Assembly (NCBI GenBank): GCA_034638255.1
Contig: JAWPGT010000028.1
Span: 248,001-312,000, forward strand
From: Coprinus comatus
Taxonomy: Eukaryota; Basidiomycota; Agaricomycetes; Agaricales; Agaricaceae
Length of the DNA stretch: 64,000 nt
Direction of reading: 5' to 3'
Of this stretch, positions 1 to 11,821 are shown one piece after another (position 1 is the first letter of the stretch; each line of letters begins with the position of its first letter). The notes below the pieces were generated by a model, which saw nothing but the letters and a program-made list of their open reading frames with translations, did no database searches and was not told the DNA's origin. The translations under genes were made by a program, and so were the position numbers.

Positions 1-21
1 TGGGATGAGTTTCATTGTAAA

Positions 22-876
22 TCAACACCGTCTTACCCGTCTTACAACCCGAGGGGTCTGAGTTTTTGGGCCATAAAATTCCCAGTGAATCTGATTATAG
101 AGCCAAACTAGTACAAGCAAGTAAAATGCACAGTGACCAAAGACCACTAAAATGCGAACCACACGGATTAACCCCTTGAGAATGAACTTGAGATGTGATT
201 TTGAAATGATTTCTTCTTCAAAAATCTTGCCATGAGTCGCTTGATAGATACCCCACGCAACATCAAGATTATTGGAGCAATTTATAAAAGTTTCTTCAAG
301 TTTCTCAACATGCTCCTTCAATTCTGCGTCGATGTTACACCTTCGAGACGCAAGAGACGTAATCTCGTCTTCCAACTGGTCCAACTCCTGAGTGAGATTT
401 TCGATAGTTTCCTTCGTCTTGTCACGTTTTGACACAAGCTTGTTATGCTTCTCGTTTAGCATATTACACTTCACATGTGCTCTTATGTTCAATTCACCAA
501 TCTTCATTTGGAGATTTTCGGTGCTCAGTTTCTCTTCTTCTTCGTACCTCTTCTCAGCCTTGGTAAGGGGAACGTATGCGTAGTTTCGTCGATAAGAAAC
601 TTCATCGAAAGGAGTTTTGGTATTTAATTTCTTTTGTTCTTGTTTTTCTTCTTCTACCAATGCTCTTATGTGTCTCTCCACTCTTTCCTGACGTAAAACC
701 TTCCGGGTCAAGTCCAGCACAAGTTTGGTTTCTTCCATGTTTCGTTGTTCCTCCAGTTTCGCCTTTTCTTCAGTTTGTTTGACATGCGCATTAGAGTCAT
801 CGTTCTGAACCCTTGGCGATTCATCTTCTTGAATATTGGACTCGGGCGAAGAGAATGCAGTGGTTGTGTCTTCCAA
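22..876 (-). CDS. Coiled-coil protein with C-terminal membrane anchor
   Basis: The reading frame is open for about 284 codons. It begins with an acidic, Gln/Glu/Lys-rich region, followed by long heptad-like stretches rich in E, K, L and R (roughly residues 35-110 and 120-205), typical of a coiled coil. Near the C-terminus a hydrophobic segment (VVFGHCAFYLLVLVWLY) looks like one membrane helix, followed by a short basic tail ending RRVRRC. This suits a tail-anchored or type II membrane protein. I do not recognise a family. The open frame starts at a non-ATG codon, so the true 5' end lies in an upstream exon or at the internal Met near codon 47. The minus-strand ORF at 973-1371 is the natural candidate for upstream coding sequence, but I could not find a clean in-frame GT-AG junction joining them. 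Confidence 0.6.
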   Translation of the reverse strand: MEDTTTAFSSPESNIQEDESPRVQNDDSNAHVKQTEEKAKLEEQRNMEETKLVLDLTRKVLRQERVERHIRALVEEEKQEQKKLNTKTPFDEVSYRRNYAYVPLTKAEKRYEEEEKLSTENLQMKIGELNIRAHVKCNMLNEKHNKLVSKRDKTKETIENLTQELDQLEDEITSLASRRCNIDAELKEHVEKLEETFINCSNNLDVAWGIYQATHGKIFEEEIISKSHLKFILKGLIRVVRILVVFGHCAFYLLVLVWLYNQIHWEFYGPKTQTPRVVRRVRRC

Positions 877-972
877 GTTCGTAGCATGGACTACTGTAGA
901 ATGGACTTTATGTTAGATAACTTAAAGACAGACTCTGACATGAAGAAAAAAGAAAGACATACCAGAGGGATT

Positions 973-1371
973 TTATGCATCGGCACGAGGTTCAAGTGTC
1001 ATAGCTTCGTCTTCGTTCGCAGAGCTGAGTAATGTAATATTTATTGGCGACGACTTGTTTGTATCTGGTACTTTATTGTGAATTAGACATTCGGATACAA
1101 AGAAGAATAATGTACCTAATAGCTCATAAGGCTCTAACATACCAGGGATGGTATTCCCGTTAGAGGGGTGCTTTTGGACCATCGGATTGGTTTGAGAAGA
1201 AACGTTGGGTTGAAGGCTAGACTTCGAGCTATCTGGAACTGGAGCAGAGTTGCTGCTGAGAGAATCATTGGGAATTGGAATTGTCTGGGAGGAAGTTGTA
1301 GGTGAAGTAATGGTAGGGGAAGGAGGTTGGGATTGGGGGAGAGACATGATTGTTAACTGTAAAATGGACAT
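973..1371 (-). CDS. Hypothetical Ser/Pro/Thr-rich ORF, possible 5' exon of the next gene
   Basis: This is an open frame of 132 codons with a low-complexity N-terminal half rich in S, P, T and N, then a hydrophobic stretch (ELLGTLFFFVSECLI). It lies directly upstream of the coiled-coil ORF on the same strand. A TATA-like run on the minus strand (about 1408-1416) sits roughly 40 bases before its first ATG, as expected for a gene start. It may be the first exon of the coiled-coil gene or a separate short gene. No family is recognised. Confidence 0.35.
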   Translation of the reverse strand: MSILQLTIMSLPQSQPPSPTITSPTTSSQTIPIPNDSLSSNSAPVPDSSKSSLQPNVSSQTNPMVQKHPSNGNTIPGMLEPYELLGTLFFFVSECLIHNKVPDTNKSSPINITLLSSANEDEAMTLEPRADA

Positions 1372-1407
1372 CGGAAGTGGGTGATAGTCGAGGCATTGGT
1401 CATGAAG

Positions 1408-1416
1408 TATATATAT
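1408..1416 (-). promoter_or_regulatory. TATA-like element
   Basis: An uninterrupted TATATATA run reads on both strands and lies about 40 bases upstream of the minus-strand ATG at 1371. Position and composition suit a core promoter; there is no experimental support. Confidence 0.35.
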
Positions 1417-1419
1417 TTT

Positions 1420-3442
1420 TTCTCTAAGTAATTAGACATTACTACTATCGGTTACGGTCCAAGGCAAGATGTCCACCTAAACACCCAATCACGGTGACAC
1501 GGTGACACAACTCTATCTTGATGTCAGATAGTTGGACCTTGAGAGAGAGGAAAATTTTGCTTGGGTGTCAAGTTAGTGGATGCTGAGAGCATTTTTTGTG
1601 GAAAGATACCACAGGTCCACATTCCATCATTGAGACCACTATCAGAAGTCTAAGTTGAAATTATTTCAGGGCCACTTGCAGTACTGGTACCGGTGGGGCA
1701 TTATTGGATCACATTTATCCAATGAACAACTTACAACACGGTGAGCATAGTATTGTGGCTTACGTAGGTGGTAATATAGGCCCGCTTTCTCGTCGACCGC
1801 ACTCCTTTAGGAAAAACGCAAAATGGCATTCTGAAACACACCATCCCCCACAATTACACAGTGACGCATGTCAAAAACACCTGGGCATGATTATGATCTT
1901 CGCAATAATACTCGTGGTCTTCCATTGTTTTCCATTCTTCTTATCTCATCCTTTGTTCCCTTTGGACTTGAACAACTGGCCCCGTACTCTTACAACTACT
2001 CCCGAGTCCACTGTTGACTATTTTATCAAATTTTCATCAAGCAAGTTACAAAGGGGAACGAAAAGAACCTACTAGAGATGGTATACCCTCCTATTGATAA
2101 CATTGTAAATTTCTCTCTGTATAAAATGGTATGATGTTGTGAGTAACGATTCTCATAACTATTACATTCTCTTGTGTCACTGTCTGAGATGGCAGCACGA
2201 AATCCTTTAATACTATTCCAACCTGCTTGAGTATAGGATTTTACGGTCTTGGGGTGAATCCTCCTTGAATGACAATTAGTGCCTCTCTAACAGTGTATCC
2301 TAGAAAGTTCCCTTCGATTTGATAGTACCCAAGTGATTGTCGACGACCTTAGGAGCAAGGCTGGCTCTTGGCTCTGTTTGATGAGCCGATCCATCGAACA
2401 CTCCCACTGTATTGTAGAAGCACTCATTGACTTCGCCTCGGAGTTTGGATAGTTATCTTTTTCATTGTACAACTTATCTGTTTCATTGCCTACAAGTTCT
2501 TCAAGAGTGCTATATAACTACTTCCCCCCGCATACATCGAACATCTTCCCCAGTCAATCCTCACTACGTCCAGTTATCTTTCCTCCCAAATTCCTAAGTC
2601 CTACTAACGGATTTGAACGCAACCTTGAATAAATTTCAAAACCGAGGATACATGCGGCCGAAACTCGAAGTTGCTACCAATGTAAGTATTTCCATGTACT
2701 TTTTAGCCAATTAGTTATCGTGACCCTAATGTAGCATTCATAGTATGGACCATTTGGTTATACAATAAACACCGTAACATTGTACAACCTAGCATATATG
2801 AAGTAAAACCCTTAACTTTGATCTTCATCATGCACTCTCCACTACCTATGGACCGCCAATTCCTCATCACCATTTTATACGTGTAATGGGGGATACCAAA
2901 TGTGTTTGCATTTTGAAAGTACAACATTGGTACCGTGGAAAGTCAATGGGAATTTTCTACGCACATCCGGTCCTAATGATGGTCCTAAGTCATTCAAATC
3001 ATCCTTGCATAAATCTAGAGACTGAGATATTAATAAATATAAATCGCTTATGTAGAGTGGACAATATAGTTCAAACTCTGCCCTCAGAACGTTGTGGAAA
3101 GGGGTATATTAGCCACCACATCACATACTACTTCTTTACCTTACTGATTCATCCTTTAACTAATTGAAACAGTTCTGGTAATACTTTTGTAGTTGAGCGA
3201 GTGGAATCATAATTATTGGAATAATTGTATATTGAGGTCGCAGCTATGAAAGAGGACTGGAGTACAGGTACATTACATTCGTGGTATAATTATGACGGCA
3301 CTACTGTTATCTTATACTGTAGATTATCAGATAAATACTATATACTATATATTCAGGTGCGCCTGGCAATCTTGCCATTTTATAATATCCAAATCTATTT
3401 TTCAAAGAAATATTAGCCAACATCACCAAAAACATATACAAG
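1420..3442. other. Intergenic, no gene recognised
   Basis: Only short, compositionally random ORFs occur here on both strands. I saw no splice-joined coding series, tRNA or strong repeat. Confidence 0.5.
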
Positions 3443-4981
3443 CTACTCACCCAAATCGTCTCTTTCTATACGACACCCAAGATCATCATTATATCCAAAG
3501 GGAATAGTACCATTTGTATACAGAACGGATATCGGCCTTTCTTCACGATGACGCTCACGAATGAAATCGCATAATACATCCGAAGGCGAATCGACGTCTT
3601 TCAACACAATCGTATTCAAAAGTGACCAAGAAATCTCGTCTACCCCCAAAATGGTCCGAACGAATTCGACTTCAGAGCCCATTACCCATTTCCGAATATT
3701 GGGCATAGCTGAAAATAAGGCCCAAGTCGTAACTACAAGAGGCCGGAAGTCGTCAATCGTCCCTAGGTGATCATCGTGTCGTGTGATGAGGGTGGAAATG
3801 CCTGTAAGGGAATCTTGGATAGATGTAAGGATGGGCATGAAAGTTAGATTGACGCTGTTCTGCGTATCTGTTGTGCATTCTCCCTTCCATTTCCCCACGA
3901 TTTCCAATTCTGGATCTGCAACTGCAGATAGAGAATCAATCGATGGAAAGGTTCGAATAGAAATTTGGTGTTGACCCAAGTCTGTGTAGATGACATGGTT
4001 ATTCAGTTTCTCTTGCCACCCAAACATGGTGTGTCGCAGAGCTGCTGTGACCTCTGGGAACTGTAGTTGAAAGACTCCAAATGGCATGGGGGTTTCGGAG
4101 ATTTCAACTTTGATTTTAAGAGATTGAAGGGAAGGGAGTTGGAGAAAACGTAGGAGCCTAAGATGTAGAATATCCTCTCCTGAATAGCAAAATACTCGAA
4201 GAGATGGCAGTTCCAGTGCTTCACCACCCAACAAATTCGGATCGGCGTCCTGCTGAATAGATCCCTTGACATGAAGCTCCTCCAAGCTTTTCATGTTCTT
4301 CAGGAACGCCAGCCAGTCTGATATGGAATAGTCAAAAGGGGAGTGTAGGCTGCTGATGACCAGTATATATAAACGAGGAAATTCCACAGATGAAAGTATA
4401 TCAATGTGACATCCTTTGAGAACTAGGGTATGAAGGGAAGAAGCGGTATTTCCTAGGAATATCGTACTAGGGATTGTTGCAGTTGTAGGATTGGGTATCG
4501 TCCATACTCCGTGGCCATAGCGTAAAGTTAACTTCTGGAGTTGTGGCATTGGTTTTTCCAACAAAGTAATGAAATCGTCATCGATAGTGCTGGAATGAGA
4601 TGTGGCGTTTAAAGTTCGTATACGGAGTGCGTGCTCGTTGAGTAGATCTATATTCGAAGTTGTATTAAATCGAGATCGCATTCCGCATGAGAGTCTGATA
4701 TCGAGTTGGTTGGAAGCAGAAAGATGCAGAATTTCCTTGATTACACCTCTTGGGTAATTATCAAAGTGTGGCAGGGCAGACCATAGAGAAGGGGTGTGTC
4801 GCGCTACTTGTCGCCAAAGCTGACAGACCTGAGCTAGAGGGTAAACGAAGGGGGTCTGTGGGGAACCGACACGTAAAGGATTTGAAGGCAGGAGCAGTGC
4901 TTCTTGAAGCTCATCATCTACTCCGATTTGATAGATGTGAATGATAAGTTCTGTTGGAAGTGAATTTTCGGCGTCGTTCAT
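3443..4981 (-). CDS. F-box-like / leucine-rich-repeat protein
   Basis: An intronless frame of 512 codons. The N-terminus carries an F-box-like segment typical of Agaricomycetes: LPTELIIHIYQIG at residues 8-20, then an insert, then LAQVCQLWRQVARHTPSLW around residues 49-67. The remainder has irregular leucine-rich segments (LHTLVLKGC, LEELHVKG, LPSLQSLKI) like the solenoid of these proteins. In the family the F-box binds Skp1 and the repeats recruit ubiquitination substrates, although many fungal copies are uncharacterised and form large, fast-evolving families. The F-box part was recognised by motif only. The substrate cannot be inferred. ATG at 4981 is chosen because the F-box follows within ten residues. 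Confidence 0.8.
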   Translation of the reverse strand: MNDAENSLPTELIIHIYQIGVDDELQEALLLPSNPLRVGSPQTPFVYPLAQVCQLWRQVARHTPSLWSALPHFDNYPRGVIKEILHLSASNQLDIRLSCGMRSRFNTTSNIDLLNEHALRIRTLNATSHSSTIDDDFITLLEKPMPQLQKLTLRYGHGVWTIPNPTTATIPSTIFLGNTASSLHTLVLKGCHIDILSSVEFPRLYILVISSLHSPFDYSISDWLAFLKNMKSLEELHVKGSIQQDADPNLLGGEALELPSLRVFCYSGEDILHLRLLRFLQLPSLQSLKIKVEISETPMPFGVFQLQFPEVTAALRHTMFGWQEKLNNHVIYTDLGQHQISIRTFPSIDSLSAVADPELEIVGKWKGECTTDTQNSVNLTFMPILTSIQDSLTGISTLITRHDDHLGTIDDFRPLVVTTWALFSAMPNIRKWVMGSEVEFVRTILGVDEISWSLLNTIVLKDVDSPSDVLCDFIRERHREERPISVLYTNGTIPFGYNDDLGCRIERDDLGE

Positions 4982-4984
4982 GAG

Positions 4985-6370
4985 TACTTGGGTTACCGGT
5001 TGAAACGTTGAAGTCCTTTCTGTTACCGTTAGCGACCACTTGAGATTCTTATGTGACTGACTGGTCAGTGGTCACGACACATGTCACAATGGTCGACTAA
5101 GTAGTATGACTTCGGACTATCACATACTTTCCAATGTCACTGCGGCGCCGCAGTTAGTCCTGCATAAATCATCATTAATGCCGTTCTTCATTTGTCCATA
5201 GACGGAAGTCTTGCCATCTTCGCGAATCATTTCCAGTGCAGCGAGTCACAATGGCCATAATACTGCTACTAGTACATGCTAAGTACTTGTTTCATTGTTT
5301 CAAGCCCTGGTTCTTTGAAACTAGATGTATACCAAAATAACCCTTGAGATATATTACATTGATCTTAATCACGACAGAGACTCCAACATAGGCGCTCATA
5401 ACCAACCTTCTACCACAACGGTTGCAAGGAAACGGAATTAAGGGCAGTGCGGCTAGCTAATCAGGGTCGTACATGTCTGGTACATCCCACTTAATGAAGC
5501 CCGAGCCAAGGAATGAAAAGTAAAATGAATCCAAACAAAAGAGGTACGGTATGTATTAATCCATTTTAAGCCCTTCCCGACTCGAATACTAAAGTGAGTC
5601 AGGATTCTATTTATAAATCCCGATCGTCAGAGGATCAGACTTTCTGCCACAGTTACTTCCGTTTCCACTCCGAGTAACACTGGAGGAGGAATATCCAACC
5701 GAGATGAAGGATGTAATTTATCTCCAATGTTCGTAATTCACATCACCATGTTTATTATAGTACGAATCATGCCGCATCGGGCCTTTCAATACCTTGATGC
5801 ATGATTGCCACCATCCGCAACACAAATATCTGATGCCCGGCCCTGGCATACTTTCCCTTTCTCTGACAATAGCACACGGATAGTACATCATTAGTGTTAG
5901 GCAGTGTAGCTACCGGAGGTGGATAATATGAAACACATACGGTCCGTTTCCAGGTAAAAATTCCTATTATCTTCATGGAGGAACTTTAAAATCGCCCTGA
6001 TTTGCAGAAGATTATCGCCTATAAAACATCGCTGCGCACAATTTCATTACTTTATATTCTGATTTAAGGAGATCGGGATCAAATTCACATTGATAGTGAA
6101 CTGATGAGGTGATCCGCTAATGGCATCCTCACATAATAGGAACAGAAAGCAATGTCAGCACGACTGGTCTTACTTCATATCTTCAGAGAACCGGAGAAGC
6201 GACAGTTTAGTTGACAGCTTTCGCTTCCTACCGAAACGGTGACGTCTCTCCGCGCTTTTCTAAATCCTTCTTTATTGGAAAATACAAATACAGGTTACTA
6301 GATATGAGTCTGTCAAATTAATCGGAGGGTCGGCATTTTGACAAGCACATATGTTTGGTCCGTACATGTG
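4985..6370. other. Intergenic between divergent genes
   Basis: This holds the upstream regions of the F-box gene (minus) and the zinc-cluster factor (plus). No coding series or tRNA is visible; a 69-codon minus ORF at 5767-5976 looks random. Confidence 0.5.
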
Positions 6371-6373
6371 TGG

Positions 6374-6381
6374 TATATAAT
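6374..6381 (+). promoter_or_regulatory. TATA box of the zinc-cluster factor gene
   Basis: TATATAAT lies about 48 bases before the ATG at 6429, the spacing expected for a fungal core promoter. Confidence 0.5.
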
Positions 6382-6428
6382 ACTCCGTTCTAGCATCCTC
6401 ATTCTCCAGACACCATATTTCTTTTAAT

Positions 6429-8497
6429 CATGAGCCCCAGCAACTCCAGTACTCCAAGTTCAAGTGCAAGCGAAGGAAACTCCCGTCTTCCGAGAGGTTC
6501 AGCCTGCCAGAACTGCAAGTGAGTGTCTGTCACTCCGCATGATATAGCGTTTCACTGAATCTTCGATTTTTAGACGAAGGCGTGTTGTAAGACCTGCTCG
6601 GTTCAGTGACTAATTCTTGAACTGACCCTCATTCACAGAAATGCGACGGAAAACGTCCGGTTTGCTCACCGTGCCTTCGATATCCTGGACAAGAGCTCTA
6701 CGACTGCGAGTTCCTCGAAGGACAGCCACCGAGAACTCAGATACTTCAGGAACGTATCTTCGAACTTGAAGATCGAATCGGACAACTACAAGGCTTTGGT
6801 GGTGCGCCAGACGCTGTTAGATTAAACCCAGCAAACCCATTACAGTCTTCTTCCGTTTATCATCCACCCGGTTTGTCATTTTACTAATCATAAAGAAGCG
6901 TAAGAGAGATCTAACAAATATTCGTGTTCTTAGCCAATCCCTCTGCTCACGAGACTCAACTGTATCCTGAAGACTTGAAGGTGAGAGGGCCATTGCAAAT
7001 CTCAATATAATGAACACTCACTCAACGGCCTTAATATATATAGACTCTCCCACCTTCCAAGATCCACAGTCTGTGAGTATTTTAAAGATACCGGATCTAA
7101 TAATATATGCTCAACTCTGTCAACAGATTGAATCATTTTAGCTCCTTCGCCTATGAAGTGGGATTCTTCATGGATCCAGCACGTTTCATGCGATCTGCAA
7201 TGCTGCAACATGACGTGGGACACCCACTGAGACCATGTCCTTCACTCTTATATGCTGTATGTCTTTGGGCGGCCAAATCTTTACCTGTTTCAATCAAGAG
7301 CAGGTATGAAGAAGTTCTCTTGGAATTTTCTCTACGATATTCCACGGAGGACATAACAGCAAACTCTACTCCGCGTCAATATCTTCAAGTATTACAAGCA
7401 GAAATACTTCTCTCTACCTATCTCCTCAATAACAACCGATTAGTCGAAGGCTCATACCATGCAAATGTGGCATCATCCATGGCTGTTAGTACCAAATCAC
7501 ATCTAGTCAGATCTGCCACTGGAGTTCAACAATCCTTCGGTGATTCTGTCGAGGAAGGTGAATGGGTCGATGCGTTTTGGACTACCGTCTCCTTGAATTG
7601 CTACTGGGTTCTCGTCAATGAGCAACAATCATCCACCTTCTTCGATCAACTTCCGGTTGACACGCCTTGGCCGTTGAACAATTACAGGCAAGAAAAGGTC
7701 AGTCATGCTCTATTCCCTGGTAATATTATCCTAGTCTAATAATTATATATACAGCTTATTCCGGCCAGTCACAAGACAATGCAGAAGTTTTTAAATGGAA
7801 ATCAAGATAATGGTAATTCTCCTTTGGCATTACAGGCGAAAGCTGCCATTCTCCTGAAGAAAGCCATAGACACTAGTAAACGCTCCGATTCAGGTTAGTT
7901 AGTGTAACATGATGATAATACAGAATACTTCTCAAGAGGCTGACCATATATCTACAGGAGTAAGTCAACAGGTAGCTGCGGTAGTTGGTGCCTTGGATAA
8001 TTTAGCGATGTTACTTCCCAAACCGGATGGGGTTGGCGGAACTCAGCAACGTCTTCTTGCAACACACTTAATGGCACAGATAGCAATTATTAAACTACAT
8101 AAACCAAGAGCGCCGTCTTCAAGTACTTCAAGGCACAAATGTGTGGGCGCGGCTAGAATCATTGCCGATCTCGCAAGATATCCCAATGGAAATTCATTTG
8201 GGGTAATTAACCCTGTTATAGGAGTAAGTTTTTACTAGACCATTTGTTCAATATAAACTAACTTACTTGGGTCAACAGGTGATCTGGTATATTGCGTATG
8301 ATGTACTTGTTATAGAACTACAATATCAACGCGGACAAGGAAGACAAGATGATTCACGCCTCACTAGTGCCATTTCACAGCTTCGACAAAGAATAGAAGC
8401 TGACGGGTTACATAGTCCGCTCGCAGGTTCGTATGGTGATATCACCACGCCGTCATATCTGGAACTAACGATTACTATTGTTAGCCTCTTACACTAG
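6429..8497 (+). CDS. Zn(II)2Cys6 fungal transcription factor
   Basis: This is a multi-exon gene. The N-terminus has a Ser-rich leader and then a binuclear zinc cluster split by two introns (6519-6573 and 6587-6638). Joined, it reads CQNCKRRRVKCDGKRPVCSPC and continues to the sixth Cys in YDCEF. The spacing is C-x2-C-x6-C-x6-C-x2-C-x10-C, with a slightly long last loop. A short coiled coil (ILQERIFELEDRIGQLQ) follows, the usual dimerisation element. After several more introns comes a helical region (GFFMDPARFM, RPCPSLLYAVCLWAA, YLQVLQAEILLSTYLL) like the fungal-specific middle homology region. The last intron lies at 8223-8277 and the stop at 8497. The protein should be a nuclear DNA-binding regulator. 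Targets are unknown and no obvious partner cluster surrounds it. Confidence 0.85.
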
Positions 8498-8964
8498 AAG
8501 TAATCATGCATGAGAAGTATAATCTTCTAATAATACTTAGACTAGACTATCATTCCTTCAATATAAATTCTCTTTTATTTATTATTTATTATCTGCGTTC
8601 TCGTTATTTATAGTCGACTGGCTATTATTTATTATTAGTGTTTGTACAATACATGTTAGTTTGAGTAATAGTAACAGTATAACAACCAGGATTCCAGGAA
8701 ACCTTATCAATCCGCAAGTCCACAGCCTAGGCACCCAAGGAGTGCACAAAATAAATAAAGCGAGATTATATCGGAGATGCCGGCTTCCACTCATATATTG
8801 TTGGTTCACGAGGTCGGTATCCTCGATAGTGCCCCCTTTCAACCCGTCTGACATTCGGTTCAGAAGCATGGATCTGTACAAGTGTGGATTCATTAAGGAG
8901 TAAGAAAGAGAGTTTATGACATTTTACTATACCATGTGGGGTTGTGGAGCAGGAGTGAAAATAT
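8498..8964. other. Intergenic between convergent genes
   Basis: An AT-rich spacer holding the 3' ends of the transcription factor (plus) and the DUF6534 gene (minus). No coding series is visible. Confidence 0.5.
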
Positions 8965-10971
8965 CTACGTCCTAGAAGATGATCCTTTTTTCAATAGAGA
9001 AGTTCTGGAAATGACGGCATCACTCACAGCAGGAGTGGTAGAGCTTGTAGATTTACTAGTTGACGGAGTGGGAGCATATTTTCCGGACGGAATGGACATT
9101 TCAATGCTTAGGTCCAACCCATGACGATTTCTTTGGTTTCCATTCCACCTCATTTGTTGGAGCTCTCCTCGGACGTTGAGTGATGCTAACAGGGAGCTTG
9201 CATAAACTAATTTTGATGATCAAAATGATTGTTTTTGGATAAATCTCTTTTAAGGCTTACGTTTCCCAATAATAAAATGCAAACCAAAGAATATGAGATT
9301 TCTGGGCATGGCAAGCCACTGTATGGAAACGATGAGCATTCTGATTCAAATTTCTGATAAAAGAATTTGAAGCGTACGCACGGTAATAAGACTTGCAGTC
9401 GCAGTAAAACTGGAGTAAATGATAAAGATCAATTGTGCCTTGTATATCTAGTCAATAATTCTTTAATACATACCAAGTGAGCGCTCCATTTTCCAGGGTG
9501 TATATCGTAATTGAGTCAACCAAGCGAATCATACTGACAAGTAGACCAAAGATATTATCTCAACTGACGAGTCAGAATAAATTATAGCAAAAACCACTTA
9601 CACTGTCGAATTGGGAGCAATTCTGGTCCTAATCTCTCTCAGATAATAGCACAGCAAGATCATGATAATAAGATCGACACCGGCTGACAACGATAAACCA
9701 GTTGTGAACACCCACTAGGATAATTTTCGATCAATAAAAGGGGAAACATTGAAATCCGATGTTTAATTACTCCAGGATAATGTTCGATGAATGCTGAGAA
9801 TTGATGAAGACGGATCCTACGCAACAAATTTAATTAATCAGTGTGCCATACGATAAGTTATAGTGTTAGACCGGTCACCAACATCTCAAATGTCGAAACT
9901 GGAACATGTGATGAGATTGTAACGAAATTGAAAGGTTTCCGGTGATAATAACGTACCTGAAGCCGCAACTAATTTATGTCAAAGTCGGATAAATGAGCCC
10001 CGATAACCCCGGCATTTCTAATCTTTAAGACTTACAAAGCCTGCAGGCGGCCAGGAATACCTAATGTAGTAGCGCTCAGCGTTACGGTCTCAGATGAGTT
10101 GGACATGCAATAACTCACAATAGGCCCTGTGATCAACCAATTTCTTTGGCTTGCTGTAGTACGATACGTTAGATAAATGCTTCAGGGTGCCAGATGGTTT
10201 GATTGCGTTCCTACCTTTCAGAATCTTCTGTGCATAGAAGCTGCATCCATTGACATAATAAATACATATCAATTAACAATATTTTCAATCCGCAGAGGAC
10301 TTACCAATGAACGAGAAAAGTTTGAATGGCCTGTATTGAAGTAATTTTTTAGGTGGGAAATCGCCTGAGAAGTTATCGAGAACGGTAACTCACGGTAACA
10401 ACAACTGTGAGCTGTATGGAATTCCGGCTCCCGAGGTGAGATATAGCAGCAACTTAAGGAAAAAATACAACCCACGGCGATGGTCCTTTATGAGGTACAG
10501 ATCATAATTATTAAGTCTATAATGGAGATATATATGAGCAACCTACCAAGGAATGTAGTCGATCTTATCTCGTTCTCCAAAGAATGTCACAAAGTAACTC
10601 AAAAGAGAAACACAAACAAAAAATGAATGAACCATGTCAAGGAACCTGAGAATTGTTCTTGTTTTCCTTCAGAGAATTAATGATGATAATCACGTACCAT
10701 ACTGTCAACACCTTTCAAAAGGTTAACATAAAAGGTAAGCCACTATCACCCGAATCGTCATTGTTCTTGGCTCACCAGAGTTTTCACTCTCACTCCGTCC
10801 TTTGGATACGCTTTGAAGTAGACAATCGATTGCAGCGATATAGCTCCGCTCAGTCTACACCTCTGGATGAGACCCTATTGTTGATACTCCCAAATAATGA
10901 ACGTACGCGAATGCAAGGAATGCACCAAGAAGTACGGCTCCGTAGGTCGTGCCAGGGCTGACAACCCACAT
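8965..10971 (-). CDS. DUF6534-type seven-helix membrane protein
   Basis: The gene is assembled from about a dozen exons on the minus strand. The joined exons give the family order. An N-terminal helix (GAVLLGAFLAFALSGAISLQ) is followed by YFKAYPKDG. Then come FLDMVHSFFVCVSLLSYFV, AIQTFLVHCFYAQKILK, SQRNWLITGP, SAGVDLIIMILLCYYLR, a segment with DSITIYTLENGALT, and WLAMPRNLIFFGLHFIIGK. The tail is cytoplasmic and Ser/Thr-rich. Several exons are tiny, including 9957-9968 (12 nt), 10036-10060, 10119-10153, 10215-10240 and 10305-10330. DUF6534 proteins are Agaricomycete integral membrane proteins of unknown function with a receptor-like topology. The exon around 10441-10520 and the junction at about 10700 are unsure. 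ATG 10971 is the first Met before the first helix. Confidence 0.85.
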
Positions 10972-11045
10972 CCTACGAAAATGAATGGACAGGGCAAAGT
11001 ATGAGGGAGAGGTTGGTTGGTTGGCAAGCCAATGGGGTGTCAGGA

Positions 11046-11053
11046 TTTATATA
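11046..11053 (-). promoter_or_regulatory. TATA box of the DUF6534 gene
   Basis: On the minus strand this reads TATATAAA and lies about 75 bases before the ATG at 10971. It fits a core promoter for that gene. Confidence 0.4.
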
Positions 11054-11299
11054 TAATCTCACGCAACCACAGTTGAATGGCTGAAACCCCCTTGAAGTAG
11101 TATACTAGTAGCGAAAATAAAGCCAGTGATTGACATTAGTTGGATAGATGTTAACCAACTATCTCCGGCAGATATGGCTCTAATAATAACAAATTGACAT
11201 TTACTTGATTACTTTCGTGTGGTAGGTGGTATTTCACCTTGGTCGATGATAGATGAACAAATCGGAGAGACTTTTGGAAGATAAGTGATGCAAAAAAGT

Positions 11300-11406
11300 T
11301 GACAAGAGTGGGACTTGAACCCACGCCATCATACGATGATGAGAAACCCGCGTTTGCAGGCAAGCTACGCTTGAGTCACACGCCTTAACCGCTCGGCCAT
11401 CTTGCC
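11300..11406 (-). tRNA. tRNA-Leu(CAA) with intron and long variable arm
   Basis: Read on the minus strand, GGCAAGA at the 5' end pairs with TCTTGTC at the 3' end. The D-arm is GGCCGAGCGGTTAAGGC, the T-arm is GTGGG-TTCAAGT-CCCAC, and a long variable arm with a CATCA/TGATG stem marks a class II tRNA. The anticodon loop is CTCAAG, giving anticodon CAA. About 25 nt of intron follow position 37. They contain CTTG, which can pair with CAAG as in yeast tRNA-Leu(CAA) introns. With the intron removed there, the anticodon stem shows one U-U mismatch, so the exact intron ends are uncertain. No CCA is encoded, as in other eukaryotes. Confidence 0.88.
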
Positions 11407-11409
11407 ATA

Positions 11410-11820
11410 CTCTTCGTTAAGAAGAAGTGCTTGAGAGTATTTACCAGTTTATGACATATAATCAACGGCATGTCCAGAGATGCCAGATAAAAAAAAAAGG
11501 TTCTACCTACCCTCTCACGAAATACTATCCTGCGGATGTCAGTTTATCCGATTGGCCTGAAATGTTTTTATTAGATTAATTTCATGCAATATATATAAGC
11601 CCATGATATCATGATCCACATCGGAAATGATTTGGCAGATAAATAATGTTGGCAAGAGTAAGCAAATCGCACTTGGGTCACACACAGCTTCATGCGAGGG
11701 AGAAGAATTTGAACTCACTGTACTAACAGATGATCATATACATACATCAGCCATATTGCCTTGTACAACACAGCACGTGTGGTATTTACAATTCATACAT
11801 GGAATGATGCTAAAAACACT
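11410..11820. other. Intergenic, no gene recognised
   Basis: Spacer between the tRNA-Leu gene and the 3' end of the DUF4430-like gene. The plus-strand ORF crossing it is a shadow of the minus-strand gene. Confidence 0.5.
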
Positions 11821-11821
11821 T

